Below, piece after piece: positions 35,256-45,861 of a stretch of DNA of 64,000 nt. Every line of letters starts with the position of its first letter. Position 1 is the first letter of the stretch. Under the pieces are notes generated by a model. That model was not told the origin of the DNA and did no database searches. It saw only the letters and a program-made list of their open reading frames with translations. This stretch comes from Porodaedalea pini (Eukaryota; Basidiomycota; Agaricomycetes; Hymenochaetales; Hymenochaetaceae): positions 2,232,001-2,296,000 of the forward strand of contig NBAY01000001.1 in assembly GCA_002794775.1 (NCBI GenBank), written 5' to 3'. A program made the translations under genes and the position numbers.

Positions 35256-37428
35256 TCAGAACCCATAATCAAAACCAGAGCCAGACCCGACCCCAAGCTC
35301 ATATCCAAACCCATACAGCCCGCGCTCGCGATCGTATCCAAAAATATCGTCTGCAGGCACGTCTCCGCCGAGCGCGGAGAAGCTGAGTGCGGAGGGGGGC
35401 AGGCGTGCGGCGCACCCGAGCTCGAGCTCGAGGTCCATGTTCAGGCGGAACAGATCCGTGTTGTCCGTGCATGTACTTGCTGTACCTGGCGCGGCGCAGC
35501 CCAAGAAGCGGTCGCCGCTGACGGCGAGCGCGTATGTCCCCAGCCCGACCTCTGGTGAGGGGATGTTCTCGGGCGACAACGAGATGAAGGGCGAGTTTAT
35601 AGGTGTGCTTTGGGTCTGGCTCTGAGCCTGGGGCTCGAGTTCCATTCCTGTTTCAGCTGCGCTATTATTCATGCGCTGCTGATCATGCGCCCAGAGTGCT
35701 GCGACTGCCTCGAGTGGCTGTTGGGTCGTCGCAGTCTCGGTCTCGGGAACTTCGGGAACGGGCGAGAGGCTGAGCAGTGCGTGCATGTCGATATCCATGC
35801 CGAGGCACGTTTCATTGTCATTTCGCATTTCATAACTGTCTTCATTCTAATCATATTCAAACGTCAGTTACGAAAGGTCACGCAAATGTTGATGAGGAAG
35901 AGCGCACCGTAAACATGTGTTGATATCCGAATTCAAACGCCGGGCCAGCCGGCACGTCGTCGTTGTACTGGACGAAGTCGTGGAAGCATTCCGCTTCTGC
36001 ACCTTCGGGCGTCGGTAGCGCGCTCTGCATGTTCAGCTCTGATCTGGAGGAGAGCGGGGACGTCGCTCGCGCATTCGGCGCCTCCGGGACAGCAAATATA
36101 GGCATCTGCGACGTCGAGGGACAGGAGGCGGGGCGTGCGGCAAAGACGGACGGATAGGGGTGACTAGATCCGTTCTGGTCATGGAAGAGCCCCGCCGCGG
36201 CGGCGAAATGCGGCTGCTGCTGCGGGAACTGCCCAACGATGCGTGCGTCGAAGATCGGCGCGGACGGGGAGCGGGGGATGGGCGGGAGTCCGGTGGTTCG
36301 TGTGGATACTGGCTCGGAGAGGTTGAGTGCTGGTACGGGCGGGACGGTCGGGAGCGTGGGACATGTGGAGGGAGCCTGGGTCCGGGCCTGGCCTTGAAAA
36401 GGAGTTGGCGTCGGCGCCGGCGAGACCAGTGCGTTAGCAAGTGCAGAAGACGAAGGTGAAGGGGTTGGAAGCGAGAGCATGCGCATGGGCGCGGGCATCT
36501 GGAACGTAGTATCGAGAGTCGAAGAGCTCGATGCAGCGGAAGAGTAATACATGGCGCTAAACTGGTCCCCGTAGATGGAATTTGGCGTTGTGTCTTCTTC
36601 CTTTGTGTCCATGGCCACCAGCGTCGAGGTCTCCGTACTCGTGCGCTGAGGGCTCGGCCGTCTCGGGTGAGGAGCGTTTTTAGTCGTAGCCGGCGCGCTC
36701 TTCCTCGTCGAGCCCTGTCGAACGGGTTTATATCGGTAGTGCGGGTACTTCGCCTCGTGCTCGGCCTTCTCGAGCTTCGCGCGCTCCGCCCACGGCCTCT
36801 TCTGCGCCTCGGTCATTTTATTCCAGATCGCACTCGCCTGCTTCGACAGCGACTGGTTCGTCTCCTCATCCTCCTCATCCTCTCCGCTCCCGTTATCATA
36901 CCCTTTACGGCGTTTAGTATCTCGCTCGCTTGCGTCAGCGGGAGCACCGGTCCGCTGCGCGACGAATTCGGTGCGGAAGAGGATGAAGGAATTCTTCGGA
37001 CGCGGAACGTAGTTCGCGTTCTCTGCGAGCTTGCGTGCAATCTTGCGCTCCGTCGACGAGCGTGGGCGCGCGCCGCTCCGGCCGGCCGCTGCTGCATTAC
37101 GAGCTGATGTCGGAACCACAGCCGACTGTGTCGCTGAATTGTATGCAGGCGCAGATGCAGATGCAGAGGCGCAGGTCCGCTGAAGGGAGCTCGGGCCTGG
37201 GCGGGGTATGAAGGTGAAGTCGCGTGCAGTGGAATAGGCGGCGGCCCGCGCGCGCGTGGACGGAGCCTGCCGCCTGGAAATCGAAGGTGTGTTTTCTGCT
37301 GTCATCACAGGAGGCGAACCGAAGCTGGACGGAAGCTCCATCGTGGGGAAGCCAGCATCGGCGCCTCCGTCAAATGTAGGCTCCCAGCCTTGGACATCTA
37401 CGTCGTTGATGTATCGAACAACTGGCAT
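35256..37428 (-). CDS. HMG-box transcription factor
   Basis: DNA-binding regulator of the MATA-HMG/Prf1-like class common in basidiomycetes. Two exons: 37428-35908 and 35846-35256; 702 aa. The HMG box is at about residues 142-237: VPRPKNSFILFRTEFVAQR, then SLSKQASAIWNKMTEAQKRPW and KYPHYRYKP. Helices 1 and 2 are separated by a charged insert of about 30 residues (ERDTKRRKGYDNG, GEDEEDEE). The rest is Pro/Ser/Thr/Ala-rich, with a Gly/Asp/Tyr-rich C-terminus. Relatives control pheromone response or fruiting; the specific role here is not inferable. No homeodomain or pheromone genes lie beside it, so it is unlikely to be a mating-type locus. The start is preceded by an apparent 5' UTR intron. 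Confidence 0.85.
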
Positions 37429-37433
37429 ATTTG

Positions 37434-37494
37434 CTGTAACATCTCAATATGAGTGCGCTGTTTCAGTGTCCACACAGTAGGCTGTTGTACTCAC
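37434..37494 (-). other. Probable 5' UTR intron of HMG-box gene
   Basis: On the minus strand GTGAGTAC at 37494 and TTACAG ending at 37434 form a consensus intron of 61 nt. It ends five bases before the HMG-box start codon, which argues for a spliced leader exon upstream. Confidence 0.45.
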
Positions 37495-39509
37495 CAGGCG
37501 TCGGCGGAAGGAGTAGAATAAGACAAGTGCAGGTGCTCGCGGGCGTCGACGGAATAGATAAACTGGAAGAGGGGGCGGAGGGTATAGGTATGTGGATAAA
37601 TAACTGGGAGAAGAATGTTTCGAGAAAGGAGGAATGATGGCGGCACCTCATACTTATACAGGCCTGAACTAAAGTACGCTCGTGCAGTCCAATTGGCCGC
37701 GTCCGTGATCACGGACTCCCGCCGTCGATCGACCACAAGCACGTAGCTCCTGTCGGACGCTCTGCATACCAACTCTACTGGAATAATTGAATTTTTATTC
37801 TTTCGAAAATCAGATAATGAGGGTTGGAAAAGAGTGGTATCAGGTTGGAGGACACGCACAATTGTTCATTGGACCCGTTGGCCTCTGCGTTGTCTGCGTC
37901 GGTGGACGGAGTTCCTAGCCCCTCCGAAGGTTTGGGCGCCTATTCTACTCAAACTCTAAGTCTAATCCCAATAAGGCAAAAAAACATCAATTTTACCGTA
38001 TGTGGTACGCTTACGTGCTCCAGTGGTAAGGTCTGCATTATTGTTGAAAATCGGTATCATATATATGCAGGGGAAAGACAAAAGGAAGGGAGGCGGCGCT
38101 CTTGACGACAGTACTAGTACTCGTACTAGTATCGCTTCTGGACTTTACGGTTTATGCCCACCATATTTGATTCTCTGTTCATCGGGCGTGCATCGGGCGT
38201 CGCATGTCATCCGAGTCGTCGATCACTTGTGAGTCCATTTCAATTCTCTACAGTCCATGCACATGATTGGCACTCCCTTCTCCTGAACTGAGGGGCTCAG
38301 AGGCTCAGCCTCCCCCTATACACACCTGATCCCCCGTTGATCCTCGCGCTTAGCGCAGATATCAAGGCGTCCTTAGTAGCTTGCAGGCGCAGTCGATCGC
38401 ATGGCCGTATGCTCCGTTCCTCAAGTTCGGAGAACAGCGAACGGCGGAAAGTTACCCTCATTCTCCCCAGACTCCAGTGCCCTTTCTGAATTAAATGAGA
38501 CATCCCTAAAGTTCATGAGTCGACTACCGCCGAAAGTCTTTTTCATTGTTCTCCTATCTGACCAGCTACGCACTGATCACTCGCACTGATAAGCAGCTGC
38601 GCTCCTGACACTAGACGGTATAACCCGTTCGTTAGCTTGTTTTGCCACGCGAGACCCCGCAAAAGTAATTGTACAACGAGGGTTAAAGTTCAGCTGTCTC
38701 GGAGAGAGCGCATCATTATCGACCTTTTTTTGTCCTCGGATAAGCTTCCATTTCAGAGGAAGGTTGGGGGGGCTGTACACTCACCATGATCGACGGGTCA
38801 AGCTTAAATTGGCGCACCATAGAGCAAGACCCAGGGCCATGTCTCGGATATGCAGACGTTTCTTTCATTATGCGCGGCTGAAAGTGGAAGAAAAGCCGGC
38901 AGTGATCAAGCTCTCGCCAATGACGTTCCATTGCGAGCTGCGCGGAATGTATGCGACTGTGTTTTAGTTCCCAACGCACTAATCCAATCAGAAGGTCTCG
39001 GAAAAAAACTCAGGACATGCAAATGAAGTTATCATTGACATCGATCGTCAATATTGAGTTCAAAAGAAGTTTAGACTCCGAGTTATGAGGCTTACCGGCA
39101 ATTTAACTTCAGGGAGGTAGTTGTGTCAGAAACTCGTCACAGCCTTAGATAGCTTCTAGAGGGAAGGGGATGTGTCCGGATCCAGGCGTGCAGAGGTTGC
39201 AGCTCCGCATCCATCAAGACATTGTCGATGTGAGCACAGCAGCAAGGAAAGAACGATAGAGTACTGCTTTGATGTCAGTCATACTACGGAGACGACTCGT
39301 CTTTGACCCTTCCTTCTACCAATAAAGCAAACCCGCCTGAAAGATGTTCTTATGGGTCCTAAGTATGCAACAAATTTGCTTCCCACAATGTCTCATGTTG
39401 TCGACAGTACACTTTCTAACTGAATAGTTTCATTGAATATCATGCGCGCCACTCAGACATTGGTACCTCGTCCTTATCATCCCCCGCTCTTCTTCTGTTT
39501 CAACTACGT
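37495..39509. other. Long intergenic region between HMG-box and DAK genes
   Basis: About 2 kb holding the HMG-box promoter/leader on the left and the DAK 3' region on the right. ORFs here are short and unlike known proteins. A small palindromic cluster GTACTAGTACTCGTACTAGT lies near 38111-38132. Regulators of this class often have long promoters. Confidence 0.45.
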
Positions 39510-41776
39510 TCAGTGCTCCTCTTCATTCACGCCCAAACCTTGTATAAGACCCTCCAACAACGCAGCAACGCCCCAAGCTCCTGGATCCGGGGGTAGGCCC
39601 GGGTCCGAAGGGACATCCGAGTCCATGCCTCCGACATACGTCGCACGCCCCAGCCTCGCCTGCATCCCTCGCGTGCTCTCCGCGCCTTCCCGCGCCCTCC
39701 TCACCGCAGTGTCCAGTCCTTCACCAGATGCAAGAGAGGTGCAGAAGGGTGAAAGGGCGTCGACAAGTGTACGGTCGCCAGTGCGGGCTGGCGTGTGCGT
39801 CGAGAGGGCGTGCAGGGCAGCGAGCGGGGCGGTCTCGAGACTAGGCTGACTGCTCAATACGGAAGAGGATGCAGTGCCGGAAGGGGATAAATTTGAGACG
39901 AAGGACAATGCATTCGAAAGGGCCGTGAAGTATAGGCCAAATACTGGATTTTTTTTAACTTTTGAGTTGCGACAAATCGGAGAATGCAGGATCACTCACG
40001 AGCACCACTCGTACCACCCATTGAATTTAACAAGAGCTCCGAAAGAGCAGCCACAAGCTCAGAAGGAGGCAATTTATCGACGTCCAGCTCGTCTTCATCC
40101 AAAGCCCTCAAAACAGCTGGCGTGACCAAATCAAACCTTCAGCTTAACATGTGAAAAAAGGGCCCAAATAAACTCACTTCGTGCTCCGCTGGAGAACGTC
40201 TCACCGCAGTCCCCATCGCCAACGATAGTATCGAACCGCGTCAGCTCATTCTCGACAGCCAAGACCTCTGTACAGGCCCTTCGAATCCCAGACTTGATGT
40301 GTTCAGTATCTATGCCGAGACTCGCCCAGCCTGAGCTACGGGAATTCTCCGTCACTTCAGTAGATAAAGGCGGATGCTGGGCGGAGTTCGGCGAGAACGT
40401 GCTGAGGAGACGGTTAGCTTCCTCTTCTTCAGACGCTTGGTCGCGCTGATTTCCTGAAGCGGGCCAATTGAAACGCACGCCAGCCCAGGCAGTTGCTTCC
40501 GTCGGCAAGTCGATAAATGAGAGAAGCTCTGTAATAGTCACGCTATCCTTCGAGTCTTCGTACGAATCAATGTTCCAACATATTGCAGATAGATTCAGGA
40601 GAGAAAGAGAGAAGCCGGGAGCATTCAGAGAAGTCATGTAGGATGAAAGAAGGACACGTGCAGGGTGGATGTTTTGAGATGCTGTAGACCGTGGATATAG
40701 CTTAGCATAACATTGTACAGAGAACTGATATACAAACTATCATGCATACCGAGTCGAGAAATACTCTCGTCCACGATGGCACTCATTTCGAGTGTTGACA
40801 TGCCGCCCAGATTATTCACATACAAAACAACTTCATCTGCCCCTTCTGTGTCCTCATGAAACCGTACGAACTTCTTTGATTCCGCTTCGCTGGAGCTCTG
40901 AACTTTCGTTTTCGACCTGTGCTGCTCAAGATCTGCTCCAGCATCACACCAACGAGCTTCTCCACGCCGTCCACCTCCATCCGACGTACGCCAGGCTCAT
41001 TATGCAAGCCCAGCCCAAGCTCGCACATTCCGTCTTCTATTAATGCCGCGGAGTCACCGTCCAGAGCGTTCTTCCTCCCAGGGACGTGACAATGCGCCAG
41101 CCCCACGCCGATGCTCGCAAGGCTTGCGACAACCGCATCACCAAGTTTCTTGAGTCTCTTGAGACTAAACCCAGCCTCAGCTGCAGCGCCGAGGATCTTG
41201 CATACAAGGATGTTCCCCGCGAGCCCGCGTGCACCGACGAGCGATGATCGGTCAATCAATGATACGTCATCCGCGACGACGACAGTCTCCACTTCCACTT
41301 CGCCTACCACAGATTCGGACTGAAGCGATAGACTGTGGGCGCGTTCCGCTGCGAGCCCGAAGTTGAGCCGGTCGCCTGTGTAGTTGTTCACGATGAGTAA
41401 CACTTTGTTTGTATCCTGCGCGACAAGGGCGAGTTGGATACATGTGAGAACTTGAGAGGCACTCGGAGAGGCGAAGATGTCTCCCGACACGGAAGCAGCG
41501 AGCATGCCGCGTCCCGTATAACCTGCATGCGCAGGCTCATGCCCGGCTCCGCCTCCTGAAATGAGAGCTACCTGCGCATTGCTACGCGTTTTAGCATAAA
41601 CGGATTTCGACGGCGCGTGCCTATCAGGTACGCGACCGTCAAATTCAGTCCAGTTTCTCGCGGTCAGGGAACCTTTGGAACACGCACAGACGGAGATCAG
41701 GGCTAAGTGCAACTGCTCCTCTAAGAGCTTTCAAGACGAGTCCTTCAGAATCACTGAAAACATGTTTGGTTGACAT
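39510..41776 (-). CDS. DAK1: Dihydroxyacetone kinase
   Basis: ATP-dependent kinase that phosphorylates dihydroxyacetone to DHAP in glycerol/methylglyoxal metabolism. Six exons: 41776-41688, 41620-40917, 40845-40750, 40681-40178, 40116-40000 and 39943-39510; 647 aa. The DhaK domain shows ALISGGGAGHEPAHAGYTGRG, IVNNYTGDRLNFGLA and GLHNEPG with the substrate-binding His, then VVLYVNNLGGMSTLEM. The DhaL (ATP) domain shows VGDGDCGETF with the metal-binding Asp residues, and NSMGGTSGALFGLYFTAL; GLYFTALSNAL begins the last exon. An acidic/Ser-rich insert (about residues 385-435) lengthens the linker. The exon 2 to 3 junction (intron 40916-40846) was chosen because it restores frame with a 71-nt intron. 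An upstream in-frame ATG at 41845 would add 23 residues. Confidence 0.92.
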
Positions 41777-41939
41777 GGTTGTATACCCCTCTGGCTGATA
41801 AGATGGTGGATCCGAAGGCACCACCCACGGCTTACTCCATGGCATGATAGGAGCGGAGAACTAGCATGAAATAGTTCTCGTGACGAAGAGATAGTATGGA
41901 ACTCTGTAACTCTGCGTCAGAGGTAAGGTCGTGTGATGC

Positions 41940-42176
41940 CTAAGGAGTTCGTAATAGATTCTGCATTCGCTGATGAACGAGCCGTCGGGAAGCAAGTGAG
42001 AAAAAGAAGGGCTCAGAGTAAGACTCGCTCGCACGTACCGAGAGACTGTCTTCATACAAGCCGGTCAATGCGAATGCTGTCTGGACACTCTCGGCGTGAA
42101 GCATCTGCTTGAGCTTCAAAAAATTGGGACGAAGTTGGTTAGACAGCAAGTCGAGCCCGCTGGGAAGTTCCGCCAT
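41940..42176 (-). CDS. Possible small protein ORF upstream of DAK
   Basis: ATG at 42176 opens a 78-codon frame starting MAELPSGLDLLSNQLRPNFL. A consensus GT-AG intron of 69 nt inside it (GTACGTGCG to CATCAG) would give a 55-aa product ending RMQNLLRTP, in the same frame. The first 46 residues look protein-like (amphipathic, Leu-rich). It lies between the DAK gene and the divergent amidohydrolase. It may be a real small gene or a spliced leader segment of DAK; I recognise no family. Confidence 0.3.
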   Translation of the reverse strand: MAELPSGLDLLSNQLRPNFLKLKQMLHAESVQTAFALTGLYEDSLSVRASESYSEPFFFSLASRRLVHQRMQNLLRTP

Positions 42177-42345
42177 TTTTTCTGCTTTAAAGCAGGAGGC
42201 GTATAGTCGAATTCATGAGAATCTGGATGCTCGGAAATAGACGTTGAGGTCTTGTGAATCGAGTAATCAGGAAGCGGCGGATGTAGCGAGAACGAACCTT
42301 GAATTCTCGCGTGTCGAGCTTCGACTCGACCTCACCAACGTTCCA

Positions 42346-45300
42346 ATGTCCACATCGCCTGGCTCAATCTCATCTCGCAGCCTTCGTCAACGCTCGGCTC
42401 GCTCACAAGATCTTGCTGGTGTTGCTGCTATGCATGGCGATGAAAAGGTATCGGCTAGCTCCGAGGAGAAGAATGCGAAGGATGGCGAACGCTCTACTAG
42501 TATCTCAAGCTTAGGTAGCAATCGACGTGTAACTTTGATACTTGCGCTTCTCTGTGCTTTTGGTCTCTCTCTTCTCATCCGAGGACGATATTCCGGTCTT
42601 CCAAAGTCATATGCACTTTGCTCCAAGGAAGGAAATATTTATACTGCCGACGAAGCTACGCCACAAGCAGAATGCATTGTTGTTCATAATTCTCGTATTT
42701 TATCAGTTGGATCTCTTGGTATGTATTTTGTTTTCCTTCCTTTTCTCACAGGCTGATTCAGTGCGCGAGCATTTCCGCCTATTGCGCAGGGTGAAAAACT
42801 GAACTTTTACACATAGATGAAACTCGAAAGCGCTTCGGGGACGCAGATACGATCGGCCCGGTCTCAAACTCGCTCACGGCAAGGATTAGAGCATTCAAGA
42901 ACGGATTGAAATTCTACTTCATCGAGCCAGGCCATGCCATCGTTCCTGGTTTGGCAGGTAAAATGTTAGAAAGGAATTCCAGACTGATCGTGCATCTTAC
43001 CTTCATCGAATAGATTCCCATGCTCATCTCCTTGAACAAGGATTCAAGAAGAACTTGGAAGTGGTCAACACATCTTCAGTTTCTGGTCAGTCATGTCTAC
43101 TCGCGTCTCTGTAATACGATTGCAGCTTATGTCGGATACAAACCGCTTCAGAGGTCATCGAAAGGGTGAAAGACTATGTCAAGGCCCGTCCAGATGTCCT
43201 CAAGGACAAAAGTATATGGATACGAGGAATGGGTTAGTAAACGTCTTACGTCGTCCTCCGCCCTTAGCTCTTCAATAAGGTGCTTCCTCTAACGAAGTAA
43301 CTTATACGTGTGCTTCTTGTCATTTAGGCTGGGACCAGACGAAATGGCCGGACGCGAAATTCCCAACAGCAGTAAATGAACAATAGAATCTGCAGACTAC
43401 TTTTGAACTTACTGGCCACTAGGCCGACTTCGATAGTGACCCATTGCTCCGTGGACGCCCGATAGTCTTACATCGCATCGACGTTCATGCAATGTGGGTG
43501 TCTCAGAGAGTACTTGAAGAAGTAGGCGATCTTCCGCAGAGCATCGAAGGTGGATCCATCATTCGGGATGAGAGTGGTAATCCCACAGGTGATGGCATAT
43601 TTCTATTTATAAAAGGCTTACTTTTCCAGAAAACTGACTGCTCTGGCTTTCAAACAGGCATCTTCGTGGATAATGCGATGTCCCTCATTAAGCCACCGGC
43701 TTGGACGGAAAAGCAGATGCTCGAGTTTTATTTCTCTGCGGTTAAGGAGGCTCTGTCTTACGGTTTAACCTCGATCCATGATGCAGGGACGACACCACCG
43801 GCAATAAAGTTTTTCAAAAAGTTTGTCCTATATAAATAATTCCGCCTGTGATGCTGATATCGGTTATTATCTTCCTCAGGGTAGCCGATGCAGGCAAACT
43901 TCCGGTACGCATCGCGTTCAGTTGCCGTAGGAGCGCGATCCGAGCCTTATGCGTTTTAATGATTGCTTCATTTTGATGTGTATCGCACGTTGGTAGCTGC
44001 GGCTCTACCTGATGGGCCACGTCGATTCGAATGAATACTGGGGAAACCAGATCGGACGGTTTGTGAACTATGGACCTGCTGGCAGACTCACGCTCCGTGC
44101 TGTCAAGCTGATGAGCGATGGTAAATTGCTGTTTATTCTTTCACAGATGCAGGTCTTCCCACAATCTTTTTCTGACTTTCGCTTCGGTGTGAAATTTAGG
44201 TGCGCTGGGATCATGGGGCGCTGCACTGCTTGAGCCGTACACAGACAGACCCGACGTGCGAGGCACGTTGCTTAGCTCCCCTGAGGTGCTATCAGAGCTT
44301 GTCGCTAGATTTTGGGATGATGGCTTCCAAGTCGTGCGTACTTGTTTTTCAACTCCCAATCATGAGAAACTTCAGGCCCCCGATTGTAAGCTCATGGCTC
44401 GGCTTTACTTCCGTTTTGCGTAGAATATCCACTGCATCGGTGATCGGGCCAACCACGTCGTGCTCGACGTCTTTGAGGAACGGCTGCGGAATGCGAGTGC
44501 CGCAGTACACAGGCCCCGCATCGAACACGCCCAGATAATGACTCCTTCGGATCTCGAACGCACTGCACGTCTCGGCGGTAAGTATAAAGTTAAATTTTAT
44601 CTACTCCGAGTCGGAGCTCGGAGTCGCGTAGCCCTCGACATTGCCATCTGCTGATTTCACGACGTTCATACGAATAGTGATCGCAAGTGTGCAGCCGACT
44701 CACGCGTGAGTGGATTAGATTTGCTTGAGCATCAACCGCCCGGAGCGCGTCCGAAACCTGAGACGAACTGACCTCCTGTTTGGCACGTTGCATATCTGGC
44801 ATAGCACGAGCGACATGTGGTACGCCGAGGTACGGCTGGTGAGTGCACGTCCCTTGATAAATGCAAATGCAAATGCAACTGCTTTATGCATGTATCAAGT
44901 GTCTCCATGACTCACAAATCTCGGTATGCAGGGCCCGGAGCGCATCAAATATGCCTATGCATACAAGACCTTACTAGAGTGAGCTGAATCCCGTTCATAG
45001 CTTGCATTACCGCCACAGTTACTCCGGCCCCGACTCGGGCTGTGCTACTTTTAGCTAATGCCGGACAACTCCCCAACTACAGAAGTTCCGGCCAGCACGT
45101 CTTGCCCCTCGGCTCAGATTTCCCCGTTGAGGGCGTTAACCCGCTGCTCGGCTTTTACGCCGCAGTGACGCGCCTCTCGGAATCAGGCGACTCCCCGCAC
45201 GGCGTAAACGGATGGTGAGTTCTGATCAGAAAACGATCGCACTTCTAGATCTTTTTCCCCGCTTGAGAGAAAAGGGCGGAATAATGCTAATGATGATGCG

Positions 45301-45554
45301 GCTGATTGGTTCCAACGCCATTGTGCAGGTTCCCCGAGCAACGTTTGACGCGCGAAGAGGCGCTGAAAGGCATGACTCTCGACGCAGCTTATGCGTCATT
45401 CAGCGAGGACGAACTTGGGTCTCTCGTACCCGGCAAGCGCGCTGATTATGTCGTGCTCAATACGAACATCATGACGGCCTCTTCGTCGCACATTTTGCAG
45501 GCGAAGGTCATGGCGACGGTGGTGGACGGTCGACCAGTGTTCGGCAAGTTGTAA
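42346..45554 (+). CDS. Membrane-anchored amidohydrolase (amidohydrolase family 3)
   Basis: A metal-dependent hydrolase of the YtcJ/LAF3-like amidohydrolase_3 group; the substrate is unknown. ATG 42346 begins a cytosolic, Ser/Glu/Lys-rich N-terminus of about 65 residues followed by one hydrophobic segment (VTLILALLCAFGLSLLI), suggesting a signal anchor with the enzyme in the ER lumen or outside. Introns number about 15, all GT-AG and frame-preserving by eye. Motifs in order: IVPGLADSHAHLLEQG (metal His pair), WIRGMGWDQTKWPD, HRIDVHAMWVS, GLTSIHDAGT, AVKLMSDGALGSWGA, NIHCIGDRANH, RIEHAQIM, SVQPTHATSDMWYAE, LPLGSDFPVEGVNPL (metal Asp) and LVPGKRADYVVL. It ends FGKL. The catalytic set appears complete, so it is probably active. 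Confidence 0.85.
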
Positions 45555-45861
45555 CTTGATAAAGGCTACTACTGCCAGCAGAATTATCCAGCCGCAGCAA
45601 CAAGTAGACTCGGATTAGATGCTATGGGTTACATGGTATGCGTCGGTAGTACAATGTGTGGATCCGGAGCTCGTCAATAATTATCGTGCGCAGACGAATA
45701 AGATAGTAGGCGTAAATGAATGATTGTGAGAAATAGAATGCCTTAAGTGATCATGAAATAGAAACGAGACCAGAACGAAATGGAACAGAAGGTACCAAAG
45801 AAATTCACAAAGAAGACGAAAAGGATGAAGAAGGGTTGAGGAGGAAGATCACAGTGGCAGA
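45555..45861. other. Convergent 3' intergenic region
   Basis: 307 bp between the amidohydrolase (+) and phosphatase (-) stop codons, A/G-rich on the plus strand. No gene. Confidence 0.5.

Noticed and set aside
36667..37107. Arg/Leu-rich open frame opposite the HMG-box exon
   Set aside because: It is the antisense shadow of a GC-rich coding exon.
35256..37428. HMG-box gene considered as part of a mating-type locus
   Set aside because: Agaricomycete MAT loci carry homeodomain pairs or pheromone/receptor genes; none is visible nearby.
37491..37859. 122-codon frame upstream of the HMG-box gene
   Set aside because: It lies in the promoter and leader, has no domain, and contains the donor of the probable UTR intron.
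40846..40916. DAK exon 2-3 junction considered a frameshift mutation
   Set aside because: A 71-nt GT-AG intron restores the frame and the VNNLGG motif, so a normal intron explains it.
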